Assembly: GCA_046052145.1 (NCBI GenBank)
Contig: JBJOMW010000001.1
Location: 434,001 to 498,000 of the forward strand
Direction: 5' to 3'
DNA length: 64,000 nt
Origin: Falsiroseomonas sp046052145
Lineage (GTDB): Bacteria > Pseudomonadota > Alphaproteobacteria > Acetobacterales > Acetobacteraceae
Shown: positions 17,125 to 27,212 of the stretch, piece by piece
Numbering within the stretch: the stretch's first letter is position 1
Layout: each line of letters starts with the position of its first letter
The notes under the pieces: model-generated
Database searches by the model: none
What the model was told of the DNA's origin: nothing
Seen by the model: the letters and a program-made list of their open reading frames with translations, nothing else
Position numbers and translations under genes: made by a program

Positions 17125-18165
17125 CTACCCGCCGACCGGCACGCCCTTGCTCGTGCTGTATTCGAAGTGCAGCGCCTCGCCTGGGAAGACGCGCGGGTGG
17201 ATGGCATGCGCGGCCATCGCGGCTTCGCTGAAGCCCTGCAGGATCAGCTTCAGCTTGCCCGGATAGGTCGCGATGTCGCCGATGGCGTGGACGCCGGGGA
17301 TGTTGGTCTCGCAGGTCGCGGGCGCGACCTCGATGTGCTTGTGCGCGATGCCGAGGCCCCATTCCGCGATCGGGCCGAGTTCCATCGATAGGCCGAAGAA
17401 GGCCAGCAGGTGATCGGCGGGGATTGCCTTCACCTCACCCTTCAGGGTGGCGACCTCGACCGCGTCCAGCGCGCCGCCCGTGCCTTGCAGCGCGTGCAGC
17501 TGGTAGGGGATGGCCATCTCGATCTCGCCGCGATCGGCCGCCTCCTTCAGCTGCGCGGCGCTTTCGGGGGCGCAGCGGAACTTGTCGCGCCGGTGCACCA
17601 CGGTGACCTTGGCGGCCACCGACTTCAGGCTCAGCGCCCAATCCACGGCGCTGTCACCGCCGCCGGCGATCACCACGCGCTTGCCCCGGAACTCCTCCCG
17701 CCGCGCGACCATGTAGCGTACGGCGCCGGAGGCCTCGTAGGCCGCAAGGCCATCGAGCGGCGGGCGGTTCGGGCCGAAGGCGCCGGCGCCGGCGGCCAGG
17801 ATCACCGCCTTGCAGGCCACCGTGTCGCCCGCGCTGGTGCCGAGCTCGAACCCGCCCGGAACCTGGCGCAGCGTCTCAACGCGGCGGCCGAGCAGCATCG
17901 TTGGATGAAAGGGCGCCGCCTGCTTCTCCAGCGCGGCGATCAGGTCGGCGCCGGCGATCTCGGGGTGGGCGGGGATGTCGAAGATCGGCTTCTCGGGGTA
18001 CAGGGCGGCGCATTGGCCGCCGATGGCCTCCAGCGTGTCGATCACCACGGATTTCATGCGCAGCATGCCGCATTCGAACACGGCGAAGAGCCCGACCGGC
18101 CCCGCGCCGATGATCGCCACATCCGTCTCGACCCTGGCGGACATCTTGCTGGATTCCTCGAACAA
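17125..18165 (-). CDS. Ferredoxin/flavodoxin-NADP+ reductase, thioredoxin-reductase-like type
   Basis: A 346-residue FAD enzyme passing electrons between NADPH and ferredoxin or flavodoxin. FAD-binding GAGPVG is at about 20-25, GGQCAALYPEKPIFDIPA is the family signature, the NADPH-binding GGGDSAVDWAL is at about 163, and the closing FAD motif is HAIGDIATYPGKLKLILQGF. There is no CxxC redox pair, which separates it from true thioredoxin reductases and fits the YumC-type FNR. Length is normal. The start could also be the ATG at 18144 (MSARVETD). Divergent from the tsaE operon. Confidence 0.9.
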   Translation of the reverse strand: MFEESSKMSARVETDVAIIGAGPVGLFAVFECGMLRMKSVVIDTLEAIGGQCAALYPEKPIFDIPAHPEIAGADLIAALEKQAAPFHPTMLLGRRVETLRQVPGGFELGTSAGDTVACKAVILAAGAGAFGPNRPPLDGLAAYEASGAVRYMVARREEFRGKRVVIAGGGDSAVDWALSLKSVAAKVTVVHRRDKFRCAPESAAQLKEAADRGEIEMAIPYQLHALQGTGGALDAVEVATLKGEVKAIPADHLLAFFGLSMELGPIAEWGLGIAHKHIEVAPATCETNIPGVHAIGDIATYPGKLKLILQGFSEAAMAAHAIHPRVFPGEALHFEYSTSKGVPVGG

Positions 18166-18262
18166 AGGTGGGTGACCTAGCGCAGCGCCGTCGCGCGATC
18201 AAACCGCGAACCCGCCGCTTGTGCCGGCCCCCCGCCAGAGGGCAGATTGCCCGCATCCCCGC

Positions 18263-18718
18263 ATGCACAAGCCCGTGACCCTGCCGCTTGCCGATTCCGC
18301 CGCGACCGAGGCGCTGGCCGCACGGCTGGCCGCGCGCGCACGGCCGCGCGATTCGATCCTGCTGGAAGGCCCGCTCGGGGCCGGCAAATCCACCTTCGCC
18401 CGCGCCTTCCTGCGCGCCGCCAGCGGCGATCCGGGGCTGGAGGTGCCCTCGCCCACCTTCACCCTGGTGCAGGGCTATGAGCTGCCGATCGGGCCCGCCT
18501 TCCATTTCGACCTGTGGCGCCTGGACGGGCCGGCGGACCTCGCGGAGCTCGGCTGGGACGAGGCGCGGGAGGGGATCGTGCTGGTGGAATGGCCCGACCG
18601 GCTGGGCGCGCTGCGGCCGGCCGATGCGCTGACCATCGCGCTGGAACCGGGTGCGGAGGAGGACAGCCGAATCGCGACGCTGACAGGCTGGCCCGGGCGG
18701 CTGGAGGGGGTGCTGTGA
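18263..18718 (+). CDS. tsaE: tRNA t6A biosynthesis ATPase TsaE
   Basis: A 151-residue P-loop ATPase that works with TsaB and TsaD in forming N6-threonylcarbamoyladenosine at tRNA position 37. Walker A GPLGAGKSTFAR sits at about 36-47, followed by the family motifs VPSPTFTLVQGYE, FHFDLWRLDGP and VLVEWPDRLG. Start at ATG 18263 gives the normal family length. It heads tsaE-amgK-murU, an arrangement common in alphaproteobacteria; the next gene's GTG start overlaps its stop by four bases. Confidence 0.95.
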   Translation: MHKPVTLPLADSAATEALAARLAARARPRDSILLEGPLGAGKSTFARAFLRAASGDPGLEVPSPTFTLVQGYELPIGPAFHFDLWRLDGPADLAELGWDEAREGIVLVEWPDRLGALRPADALTIALEPGAEEDSRIATLTGWPGRLEGVL

Positions 18719-19710
18719 GAGAGGGCGCAGAGGATTTCCTGGCCTTGCACGGCTTCGGCGCGGCGCGGCGGGAGGCGCTGCCCTCCGATGCGTCCTTCCG
18801 AAGCTATGTGCGGCTGCAGGGCGGCCCGCGCCCGGCGCTGCTGATGGACGCGCCGCCGCCGCAAGAGGATGTGCGGCCCTTCCTTGCGGTCGGCGCGCAT
18901 CTCGCGGCGATCGGCGTCTCGGCGCCGGAGGTGATCGCGGCCGATGTGGCGCGCGGCTTCCTGCTGCTCGAGGATCTGGGGCACGAGACCATGGCGGCGC
19001 AGCTGGATGCGGGCGCCGATTCGCTGCCGCTGTATCTGGCGGCGGCGGAAGCGCTGGCCGCGCTGCACGCGGCGCCGCCGCCCGCGCAGCTGCCCGCCTG
19101 GGACGCCCCGCGCATGGGCGAGACCGCGGCGGCGACGTTTCTGCAGTGGTGGTGGCCCGAGGTGTTTGGCGCGCCGCCCGCGCCGGAGATCGCCGCCGAA
19201 TTCCACGCGGCGATGGCGCGCATGCTGGCCCCCTTCGCGACGGAGGGCTTCGTGCATCGCGATTTCTTCCCGGCCAATTTGATGCCGCTGCCCGCGCGCG
19301 CCGCGCCGCGCCATGTCGGCATCATCGATTTCCAGGACGCCGCGCGCGGCCATCCTGCCTATGACCTCGTTTCGCTGGTCGAGGATGCGCGGCGCGATGT
19401 CGCGCCCGCCGTGCGGGAGGCAGCGGTCGCGCGCTACCTGGCACTGCGGCCTGACCTTGATCCGGCGGAATTCCGTGCGGCGATGGCGGTGCAGGCGGCG
19501 CAGCGGCATCTGCGCGTCGCCGCACTCTGGACGCGGCTGGCGCGGCGCGACGGCAAGTGGCACTACCTGCGCCACGGCCCGCGCTGCTGGGCGCTGCTGG
19601 AGCATGCGCTGACGCACGCGGCCACGGCGCCGCTGCGGGCATTTCTGGATGCGCATGTGCCAAGCGGGCTGCGCGCCAACCCCGCATCACTGAGGGAGCA
19701 GGCGGCATGA
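18715..19710 (+). CDS. amgK: N-acetylmuramate/N-acetylglucosamine kinase AmgK
   Basis: A 331-residue aminoglycoside-phosphotransferase-fold kinase. The catalytic loop is FVHRDFFPANLM (about residue 180) and the metal-binding strand is GIIDFQDAARGHPAYDL. In Pseudomonas and Caulobacter, AmgK phosphorylates MurNAc at C1 in peptidoglycan recycling and MurU then uridylylates it. The substrate here is inferred from fold plus the adjacent murU, which overlaps by four bases. GTG start at 18715 couples it to tsaE. This route bypasses de novo UDP-MurNAc synthesis, where fosfomycin acts. Confidence 0.9.
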   Translation: MREGAEDFLALHGFGAARREALPSDASFRSYVRLQGGPRPALLMDAPPPQEDVRPFLAVGAHLAAIGVSAPEVIAADVARGFLLLEDLGHETMAAQLDAGADSLPLYLAAAEALAALHAAPPPAQLPAWDAPRMGETAAATFLQWWWPEVFGAPPAPEIAAEFHAAMARMLAPFATEGFVHRDFFPANLMPLPARAAPRHVGIIDFQDAARGHPAYDLVSLVEDARRDVAPAVREAAVARYLALRPDLDPAEFRAAMAVQAAQRHLRVAALWTRLARRDGKWHYLRHGPRCWALLEHALTHAATAPLRAFLDAHVPSGLRANPASLREQAA

Positions 19711-20438
19711 TCACGCCCACACATGCGATGGTGCTCGCCGCCGGGCTTGGCACGCGCATGCGGCCGCTGACCGACGACACCCCGAAGCCGCTTCTGCCGC
19801 TCTGCGAACGTTCGCTGCTGCATCACGCGATGGACCGGCTGTGCGATGCAGGCATCGAAAATCTGGTGGTGAACGCGCATTGGTTCGCCGACCAGGTCGT
19901 TGCCGCTGTTGCCGATCACGGCGCGAAGCCCGCGCCCGTGGTGCTGCGAGAGGCGACGCTGCTCGAGACGGGCGGCGGGGTGAAGGCGGCGCTGCCGCAT
20001 CTCGGCGACCAGCCCTTTGTCGTCGTGAATGGCGACGCCTTCTGGCTGGATGGGCCAAGTGCGGCGCTGCGCCGCCTATCCGCTGCCTTCGATCTGGCGG
20101 AGATGGATGCGCTGCTGCTGCTGGTGCGCACCGCGCATGTGGATGGCGAGACGGGGCGGGGCGATTTCCTGCTCGATCCGCTGGGCCACGCGCGGCGGCC
20201 GAAGGAACGCGAGATCGCGCCCTATCTGTTCGGCGGCGTGCAGATCCTGCATCCGCGCCTGTTCGAGGGCATGCCGGAGGGCGCCTTCTCGTTGAACCGC
20301 GTCTATGACCGCGCGATCGAGGCCGGACGGCTGTTCGGCCTGGTGCATGACGGCGCGTGGTTCCACCTCTCCACCCCGCGCGACCTGGAGCGTGCGGAGA
20401 CGATGCTCCGCGCCGGCATCCTGCCGGCGTTGTTCTGA
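19707..20438 (+). CDS. murU: N-acetylmuramate alpha-1-phosphate uridylyltransferase MurU
   Basis: A 243-residue nucleotidyltransferase of the sugar-1-phosphate family. The N-terminal signature AMVLAAGLGTRMRPLTDDTP followed by KPLLPL binds the nucleotide, GGGVKAALPHLG binds the base or sugar, and VVNGDAFW carries the metal-binding Asp. It forms UDP-MurNAc from MurNAc-1-phosphate and UTP. Start ATG 19707 lies in an ATGA overlap with amgK, so tsaE, amgK and murU are probably translated together. Followed by a 92-bp gap with a repeat and then addB. Confidence 0.92.
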   Translation: MITPTHAMVLAAGLGTRMRPLTDDTPKPLLPLCERSLLHHAMDRLCDAGIENLVVNAHWFADQVVAAVADHGAKPAPVVLREATLLETGGGVKAALPHLGDQPFVVVNGDAFWLDGPSAALRRLSAAFDLAEMDALLLLVRTAHVDGETGRGDFLLDPLGHARRPKEREIAPYLFGGVQILHPRLFEGMPEGAFSLNRVYDRAIEAGRLFGLVHDGAWFHLSTPRDLERAETMLRAGILPALF

Positions 20439-20481
20439 GGGCACGCAATGCGTCTGCCCTACCAACGGCCAGCCGCGCCCC

Positions 20482-20516
20482 CTCCCCGACCCTCCCCCGT
20501 GCAACGGGAGAGGGAG
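20482..20516. repeat. Short palindromic repeat (CCTCCC...GGGAGG type)
   Basis: A pyrimidine-rich run followed by a hairpin with arms CCTCCCCCGT (20491-20500) and ACGGGAGAGG (20504-20513), one mismatch, 3-base loop. It fills the murU-addB gap. Elements of this CTCCC/GGGAG style are scattered through many GC-rich alphaproteobacterial genomes; membership in a family is my inference, since this window has only one copy. Confidence 0.5.
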
Positions 20517-20530
20517 CACCGGCGCGCACT

Positions 20531-23500
20531 ATGAAACTGTTCGACATCCCGGCGCATCTGCCCTTCCTGGATTGCCTCGCCGCCGGGGTGCTCGAACGGT
20601 TTCGCGGCGCGCCGGCGGATGCTCTGGCGCGGGCCACCATCCTGCTGCCGACGCGGCGCTCTGCGCGCGGGCTGCGCGACGCCTTCCTCCGCGTCGCGGC
20701 CGAGCAAGACGCGATGCTGCTGCCGCGCATGCGCGCGCTGGCGGGGCTTTCGACGGAAGATGCGGATGAGCTGGCCCTGCCCGCGCTGCTCGACCTGCCG
20801 CCGGCCGTCGCACCGCTGACGCGGCAATCGGTGCTGACCAGCTTCGTCATGCGCCTGCCCGCACGGCATGGCGGACCGACCACGCCCGAACAGGCCTGGC
20901 AGTTGGCGGGCGAACTCGGCCGCCTGTTCGACGAGGTGGCGCTGGAGGAGAAGGACCCCGCACTGCTCCGCGAAGCCGATCCGCTGGTCTTCACCGAAGC
21001 CTGGCTCGCGCGGCTCGAAAACCTGGTGCCGCAGGAACAGGCGACGCATTGGCAGATCACCACCACCTTCCTCCGCGGCATCGCCAGCCAATGGGCAAGC
21101 TGGCTGCAGGCGGAAGGGCTGCTCGATATCGGGCTGCGGCGCGTGCTGGCGCTGCAGGCGCAGACTGCCGCGTGGGCCGCGAACCCGCCCGCCGATCCGG
21201 TGATCGCGGCCGGCATCGGCGTCGGCGGCACCATCCCGGCGGCGGCGGAGTTGCTGCGCGTCGTCGCCAATCTTCCACACGGTGCCGTGGTGCTGCATGG
21301 CCTCGACCGCAAGGCGCTGGGGCGGATCTGGGCGGCGGTCGAGACGGCGCCGACGCATCCCTTCTCCTCCCAGGCGCGGCTGTTGAAGGCGATGGCGGCG
21401 GATCACGAGCGCATCCGCCGCTGGCCGGGCTGCGACCACATCCGCCATCAGCGTGTTCCAGAAGCGCGCGCGGCGATGATGGAGATGGCGCTGCGCCCGC
21501 CGGAAGGACTCGACGATTGGACGCGCCCCGACCCCGAATGCTGGCGCCCAGGCCTCGATGGGCTGGCCGTGCTGGAAGCGCCCGATACGCAGGCCGAGGC
21601 GGCGGCGATCGCGCTCACGCTGCGCGAAGCGCTGGAGGCGCCCGGTGCGCGCGCCGCACTCGTCACTCCGGACCGCGACCTGGCGCGGCGTGTCGCGGCA
21701 GAGCTGATCCGCCACGGCATCATCGCCGATGACAGTGCCGGCGAGGCTCTGGGCACCACGCCCGCCGGCGCCTTCCTGCGCCTGCTGGCGCGGATGGTGG
21801 CAGAGGATTTCGCGCCCGTGCCGCTGTTGGCCACGCTCAAGCATCCACTGTGCGCGGCGGGGATGGAGCGCGCGGACTGGCTTGGCGCGGTGCGGCTGCT
21901 GGAACGGCGCGTGCTGCGCGGGCCGCGACCGCAAGGCGGGCTGGCAGGGCTTGGCGCTGCCGCCGCCGCGGCGCTCCGCGCCCATCCCGAGGCGCTCGCG
22001 CGGATCGAATCTATGCTGGCGGCGCTGACGCGCGCGCTGGGTGATTTCGTGCCGGGCGATGGCGCGGCGAAGCCGCCGGCGGATCTGCTGGCCGCGCATC
22101 TCGCCGCCGCCGAGGCGCTTTCGGGCACACCGACGGAACCGGGCGGGCTGCGCCTTTATGCCGGGGAGGAAGGCGAGGTGCTCGCCAGCCACCTGGCCGA
22201 CATGGCGCCCGCGATGGCCGCGCTGCCGCCGCTGGCTGCTTTCGCTTGGCCCGCGCTGTTCGACGCGGCGCTGGAAGGGCCCGCGGTGCGCACGCGGCGC
22301 AGCGGCCGCGGGCGCGAGGCGGGCGCGCATCCGCGTGTGGAAATCCTCGGCCTGCTGGAAGCGCGGCTGCTGTCCTTCGACCGCATCGTGCTGGGTGCGT
22401 TGGATGAGACGGTGTGGCCACTCGCGACCGATCCCGGCCCCTGGATGAGCCGCCCGATGCGCGCGGCCTTCGGCCTGCCGGAGCCAGAGGCGCGGATCGG
22501 CCGCGTCTGCACAGATTTCCTCCTCTCGGCCTGCGCAGCGCCGGAGGCGGTGCTCTCCCGCGCCGCGCGGCGCGGCGGCGCACCAACCGTGCCAGCGCGC
22601 TGGCTGACGCGGATCGAGACCTTCCTGAAGGGCCAGGGCCTGGCGCTGCCGCGGAGCGAGGCAGCGCGCTGGGCCGCGGCGCTGGATCGTCCGGCGGGCG
22701 ATGCACAGCCGGTCCAGCGCCCGGCGCCGGCGCCGCCCGCGGCATTGCGCCCGCGTGAGATCAGCGTGACGGAAGTCTCCGAATTGCTGGCCGACCCTTA
22801 CGCCTTCTACGCGAAGCGCGTGCTGCGGCTGCGCCCGCTCGATCCGCTGGATGCGGATGTGGGCGCGATCGATTACGGGCAGATCGTGCATGGCGCGCTG
22901 GCGGGCTTCGTGCGCGGCATTGCCGCCGCACCGGGCGGCTGGCCGGGCGAGGCGGAGGCCCGCGCGATCTGGGCGAAGGCGGCAGCAGCCGCGCTTGAGG
23001 CCGAGGGCCCGCGGCCCGGGCTTGCGGCCTTCTGGCGGCCGCGCCTCGCGCGCATCGGCGACTTCGTCGTCGAACTGGAAGGCGGGATGCGCGAGGGCGG
23101 CCACATCGCGGCGAGCCTCACGGAACGCCAGGCGCTGCATGTGCTGAAGCGCCCGCGCGGCGATGTCACGCTGAAGGCGCGCGCGGACCGGCTGGATGTG
23201 CTGGGCGATGGATCGCTTGCGGTGCTGGACTACAAGACCGGCGATCCGCCGCGGCGCGCGCAGCTGGAAGATGGCAGCGCGCCGCAGCTGCCACTGGAAG
23301 CCGCACTGGCATTGGAAGGCGCCTTCGAAGGGTTGGCGCATGTGAAGGCCGTACGCGCGCTGACCTATTGGAAGCTGACCGGCGGGCAGGAGCCAGGCAC
23401 GATCCATCCGATGCTGACGGAAGCCGAGGAGATCGAGGCGCTCGCGCGCGACTCGCTCGCGAATCTCGGACGCCTCGTGGATCAGTTCCTGTTGGGCGAC

Positions 23501-23608
23501 GCGCCGTTCCGCGCGCGCCCGCATCCCGCGCGCGCGCCGAAGGGCAGCGATTACGACCATCTGTCGCGCATCGCCGAATGGGCGGATGCGGAGGATGAGG
23601 TCGAATGA
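20531..23608 (+). CDS. addB: Double-strand break repair protein AddB
   Basis: A 1025-residue subunit of the AddAB helicase-nuclease, the alphaproteobacterial counterpart of RecBCD. The N-terminus ATILLPTRRSARGLRDAFL is the degenerate helicase-like start of alphaproteobacterial AddB, without a canonical Walker A. The C-terminal nuclease has ISVTEVSELLADPYAFYA and the catalytic VLDYKTGDPPRR (about residue 899). Start ATG 20531 is the first codon giving the family N-terminus (MKLFDIPAHLPFLD). It overlaps addA by four bases (ATGA). Confidence 0.95.
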   Translation: MKLFDIPAHLPFLDCLAAGVLERFRGAPADALARATILLPTRRSARGLRDAFLRVAAEQDAMLLPRMRALAGLSTEDADELALPALLDLPPAVAPLTRQSVLTSFVMRLPARHGGPTTPEQAWQLAGELGRLFDEVALEEKDPALLREADPLVFTEAWLARLENLVPQEQATHWQITTTFLRGIASQWASWLQAEGLLDIGLRRVLALQAQTAAWAANPPADPVIAAGIGVGGTIPAAAELLRVVANLPHGAVVLHGLDRKALGRIWAAVETAPTHPFSSQARLLKAMAADHERIRRWPGCDHIRHQRVPEARAAMMEMALRPPEGLDDWTRPDPECWRPGLDGLAVLEAPDTQAEAAAIALTLREALEAPGARAALVTPDRDLARRVAAELIRHGIIADDSAGEALGTTPAGAFLRLLARMVAEDFAPVPLLATLKHPLCAAGMERADWLGAVRLLERRVLRGPRPQGGLAGLGAAAAAALRAHPEALARIESMLAALTRALGDFVPGDGAAKPPADLLAAHLAAAEALSGTPTEPGGLRLYAGEEGEVLASHLADMAPAMAALPPLAAFAWPALFDAALEGPAVRTRRSGRGREAGAHPRVEILGLLEARLLSFDRIVLGALDETVWPLATDPGPWMSRPMRAAFGLPEPEARIGRVCTDFLLSACAAPEAVLSRAARRGGAPTVPARWLTRIETFLKGQGLALPRSEAARWAAALDRPAGDAQPVQRPAPAPPAALRPREISVTEVSELLADPYAFYAKRVLRLRPLDPLDADVGAIDYGQIVHGALAGFVRGIAAAPGGWPGEAEARAIWAKAAAAALEAEGPRPGLAAFWRPRLARIGDFVVELEGGMREGGHIAASLTERQALHVLKRPRGDVTLKARADRLDVLGDGSLAVLDYKTGDPPRRAQLEDGSAPQLPLEAALALEGAFEGLAHVKAVRALTYWKLTGGQEPGTIHPMLTEAEEIEALARDSLANLGRLVDQFLLGDAPFRARPHPARAPKGSDYDHLSRIAEWADAEDEVE

Positions 23609-26600
23609 CCACCGCCCTCACCCCACGCCAGGAAGCGGAGCTGCAACAGGGCCTGGGCTCGGACCCGGTGGCCTCGGCCTGGGTCACGGCGTCGGCCGGC
23701 TCGGGCAAGACGAAGGTGCTGACGGATCGCGTGCTGCGGCTGCTGCTGGCCGAAGGCACGCGGCCCGGCGCCATCCTGTGCCTGACCTTCACCAAGGCCG
23801 CGGCGGCGGAGATGGCCACGCGGCTCGCGCGGCGGTTGGGCGATTGGGCGGTCGCGCCGGCGGCGGAGCTGGAGCGGCAGATCGCGGCGCTGCTCGGCCG
23901 GTCGCCGACGGGGGCGGAGCTGGCGGCGGCGCGCACGCTGTTCTGCCGCGTGCTGGAACTGCCGGGCGGGATGCGGATTTCCACCATCCACGCCTTCTGC
24001 CAGTCGCTGCTGTGCGCCTTCCCGCTGGAGGCAGGGCTTTCGCCGCAATTCGGCGTGGTGGAGGACCGCGAGGCCGCCGCCCTGCTCGCCGATGCGCAGG
24101 AGGAGGTGCTGGCCGGGCCGCGCACGCCGCGCGCCGCACTCGATGCGCTGGCGAGCCTGGTGCCGCCCTCGGCCTTCAGCCAGCTTGTCGCAACGCTGAC
24201 GCGCGACCGCGAAAGACTGGCGGCGGCGCTGCGCGGTGCCGGTTCTCTGGAAGGATTATGCGCGGCCATTGCGCGGCATCTCGGCCTGGGCAATGCGGCG
24301 GAGGATGCGGCGCTGCTCACCGGCGCCGTCGCGGCAGTGGAGGCGGAGATCGTCACCGCGGCGCGGCTGCTGGAAGCCAGCCGCAACGCGAATGACCAGA
24401 AGCGCGGCGCGAAGCTGCTGGACTGGCTCGCGCTCGATGCCGCGCAGCGTGTCGCGCGCTGGGAGGGGTGGAGCGAGGTCTTCCTGACCAAGGACGGCAC
24501 GGTGCGCGCGACGCTGGCGACGAAGGATGTCGGCGCGCGCCAGGCGGAGTGCGTCGCCATCCTGCGCGCCGAGGGCGAGCGCGTGGCGGAGGTGGAGGCC
24601 GCGCGGCGCGCCTGCCGGCTGTTGGAGGCCACGCGCGCGCTGCTGCATCTCGGCGCGCCGGTGCTGGACGGCTTCGCCGCGCGCAAGCGCGCGCGCGGGC
24701 TGATGGATTACGACGACCTGATCCTGGCCGCGCAGCGCGTGCTGCAGGACCCGGGCAGCGCCTGGGTGCTCTACAAGATGGATGGCGGGCTGGAGCATGT
24801 CCTGCTGGACGAGGCGCAGGACAGCAACCCCGCACAATGGGGCATCGCCGCCGCCCTGACCGCGGAATTCTTCGCCGGGCGCGGGGTCGAGCGGAACGCT
24901 CGCGGGATTGAGCCGAAGGACAAGCCGCAGCCCGCGCGCACCATCTTCGCCGTCGGCGACGTGAAGCAATCCATCTACGGCTTCCAGGGCGCGGATGCGA
25001 CCGGCTTCGGGCGGTGGAAGACGCATTTCGCCGAACGCTGCGCGGCGATCAGCAGCGAGCTGCGCGACGTGCAGCTGAAGGTCTCCTTCCGCTCCACCGC
25101 GCCGGTGCTGCAACTGGTGGACGCCGTCTTCGCCGCCGGCCCCGCCCGCGCGGGCGTGGTGGAGGAGGGCGCGGAGCTGACGCATCGCCCCGACCGCATC
25201 GGCCAGGCCGGTGTGGTGGAGCTGTGGCCGATGCTGGAGGCCGACAGCGCCGCCCCGCCGCCCGCCTGGGAAGTGCCCGAGGAACCCGCACGCACCGCCG
25301 GTGCCGAAGCGATGCTGGCGGAGGCGATCGCCGCGCGCATCCACCACTGGATCGATAGCAAGGAACCGCTGCCCGCGCGCGGCCGCGCGATCCGCCCGGG
25401 CGATATCCTGATCCTGGTGCGGCGGCGCACCGGCAGCTTCGTGCCGCGCCTGCTCCGCGCGCTGAAGGAAAAACAGGTGCCGGTCGGCGGCGCGGACCGC
25501 ATCCGTCTGGCGGAGCAGATCGCGGTGCAGGATCTGCTCGCGCTCTGCGACGTGCTGCTGTTGCCAGAGGATGATCTGCAGCTGGCGGCAGTGCTGAAAT
25601 CGCCGCTGGTCGGGCTGTCGGAGACGCAGTTGTTCGCGCTGGCGCAGGACCGGCCGGGCAGCCTTTGGGCGCGGCTGGCGGAGGCGCGCGGGGCGGAGAC
25701 GGCAGAAGGCCGCGCGGCGGATTGGATCGCGCGGCTGATGAATCGCGCCGACCTCGTCACGCCGCATGCGCTGCTGGCCGAAGTGCTGGGCGAGCATCGC
25801 GGGCGCGAAAGGCTGCTGGCGCGGCTCGGCCCCGATGCGGCCGATCCGCTGGATGAGCTGCTGAACGCGGCGCTGGATCATGAGCGCCGCCACCCGCCGA
25901 GCCTGCAGGGCTTCGTGCAATGGATCCGCCGCGGCGGCGCGGAGGTGAAGCGCGAAGCGGAATCGGGCGGCGACGTGGTGCGCGTGATGACGGTGCACAA
26001 CGCCAAGGGGCTGCAGGCGCCGATCGTCATCCTGCCCGACACGGTCGGCAGCGGCCGCGACGACCGCACGGTGCGCTGGCAGATGGAGGGTGCTGCGCAT
26101 CCCATCCCGTTATGGGCGCCGCGCAAGGACGCGCATGCCCCCGCCTTCACCGCGCTGCTCGATGCCGAGAAGCAGGCCCGCGCGGCGGAGGAGCATCGGC
26201 TGCTCTATGTCGCGCTGACGCGGGCGGAAGACCGGCTGCTGGTCTGCGGCTGGCAGAAGCAGGCGCCGAAGACCCGGCCCTGGCCGGAGGGCTGCTGGTA
26301 CGACCTGATCGCCGAAGGTTTTGGCCTCGCCGGCGCCGCCGAGACACCCTTCGCGCCCGAGGCGTTCGGCGCCCCCGCCGAGGCCCGATTCGCCGCCGCG
26401 CCGCTGCGCCGGCTGGACAGCGCGCAGGCCGCCGCGGCGAAGCCGGATGGCCGTGACGCGCCGGCGCTCGCGGCGGCCGACCTGCCGGACTGGGCGCGCC
26501 TGCCGGCGCCGGCCGAATCGGGGCCGGAGGCGCTCTCGCCGTCCGCCATCCCGGCAGAGAATGAGACGCCCGCCGCCGCCCCCCATGGCAGCGCCGATCC

Positions 26601-27108
26601 CACCGGGCGGCGCTTCCGGCGGGGGCGGATGATCCATGCCCTGTTGCAACACCTGCCCGACCGCGCCCCGGCCGAGCGCGAGGCGGCGGCGCGCGCTTTC
26701 CTCGCCCGGCCCGGCCAGGGCCTCTCGACCGTCGAGCAGGCCGAGACCCTGGCGGAGGTGATGGCGCTGCTGGCCGAATCCGCGCTGGCCGCTTCCCTCG
26801 GGCCGGGAAGCCTGGCGGAAGCGCCGATTGCCGGGCGGCTTGGCGGCAAGCTGGTCAGCGGGCAGGTGGACCGGCTGCTGGTCACGCCCGATCGGGTGCT
26901 GGTGGTGGACTACAAGACCAACCGCCCGCCGCCGGTGGCGCTGGACCAGGTGCCGGCGCTCTATCTGCGGCAGATGGCCGCCTATCGCGCCGTTCTGCGG
27001 CTGGCCTTCCCCGGGCGGGCGGTGGAATGCGCGCTGGTCTGGACCTATGGCGCCCGCTTCATGCCCCTGCCAGGCGAGCTTCTGGACGCCCATGCGCTCA
27101 GCGCATGA
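23605..27108 (+). CDS. addA: Double-strand break repair helicase-nuclease AddA
   Basis: A 1167-residue UvrD-type helicase with a C-terminal RecB-like nuclease. Motifs in order: Walker A TASAGSGKTKVL (about 28-40), FTKAAAAEMATRL, YDDLILAAQ, LLDEAQDSNPAQW (motif II), FAVGDVKQSIYGFQGAD (motif III), MTVHNAKGLQAP, LYVALTRAEDRLLV (motif VI) and nuclease VLVVDYKTNRPPP near 1095. With AddB it resects broken DNA ends for RecA loading. Cotranscribed with addB. No LexA-type site was noticed upstream of addB. Confidence 0.96.
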   Translation: MTTALTPRQEAELQQGLGSDPVASAWVTASAGSGKTKVLTDRVLRLLLAEGTRPGAILCLTFTKAAAAEMATRLARRLGDWAVAPAAELERQIAALLGRSPTGAELAAARTLFCRVLELPGGMRISTIHAFCQSLLCAFPLEAGLSPQFGVVEDREAAALLADAQEEVLAGPRTPRAALDALASLVPPSAFSQLVATLTRDRERLAAALRGAGSLEGLCAAIARHLGLGNAAEDAALLTGAVAAVEAEIVTAARLLEASRNANDQKRGAKLLDWLALDAAQRVARWEGWSEVFLTKDGTVRATLATKDVGARQAECVAILRAEGERVAEVEAARRACRLLEATRALLHLGAPVLDGFAARKRARGLMDYDDLILAAQRVLQDPGSAWVLYKMDGGLEHVLLDEAQDSNPAQWGIAAALTAEFFAGRGVERNARGIEPKDKPQPARTIFAVGDVKQSIYGFQGADATGFGRWKTHFAERCAAISSELRDVQLKVSFRSTAPVLQLVDAVFAAGPARAGVVEEGAELTHRPDRIGQAGVVELWPMLEADSAAPPPAWEVPEEPARTAGAEAMLAEAIAARIHHWIDSKEPLPARGRAIRPGDILILVRRRTGSFVPRLLRALKEKQVPVGGADRIRLAEQIAVQDLLALCDVLLLPEDDLQLAAVLKSPLVGLSETQLFALAQDRPGSLWARLAEARGAETAEGRAADWIARLMNRADLVTPHALLAEVLGEHRGRERLLARLGPDAADPLDELLNAALDHERRHPPSLQGFVQWIRRGGAEVKREAESGGDVVRVMTVHNAKGLQAPIVILPDTVGSGRDDRTVRWQMEGAAHPIPLWAPRKDAHAPAFTALLDAEKQARAAEEHRLLYVALTRAEDRLLVCGWQKQAPKTRPWPEGCWYDLIAEGFGLAGAAETPFAPEAFGAPAEARFAAAPLRRLDSAQAAAAKPDGRDAPALAAADLPDWARLPAPAESGPEALSPSAIPAENETPAAAPHGSADPTGRRFRRGRMIHALLQHLPDRAPAEREAAARAFLARPGQGLSTVEQAETLAEVMALLAESALAASLGPGSLAEAPIAGRLGGKLVSGQVDRLLVTPDRVLVVDYKTNRPPPVALDQVPALYLRQMAAYRAVLRLAFPGRAVECALVWTYGARFMPLPGELLDAHALSA

Positions 27109-27212
27109 GGCCATTTCACGGCCCGGCGAGGCGCTTGCTTGACCCCGGGCCCCACCGCCACGATCTTGCCATCAAGTGACCGGGGCGTTCCCCCCGGCGA
27201 TGGAGACCGACG

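Noticed and set aside
20459..23560. 1033-codon antisense open frame across addB
   Set aside because: Product is Arg/His/Gln-rich with no domain, and it is the mirror of the well-supported addB gene; long antisense frames are usual at this GC content.
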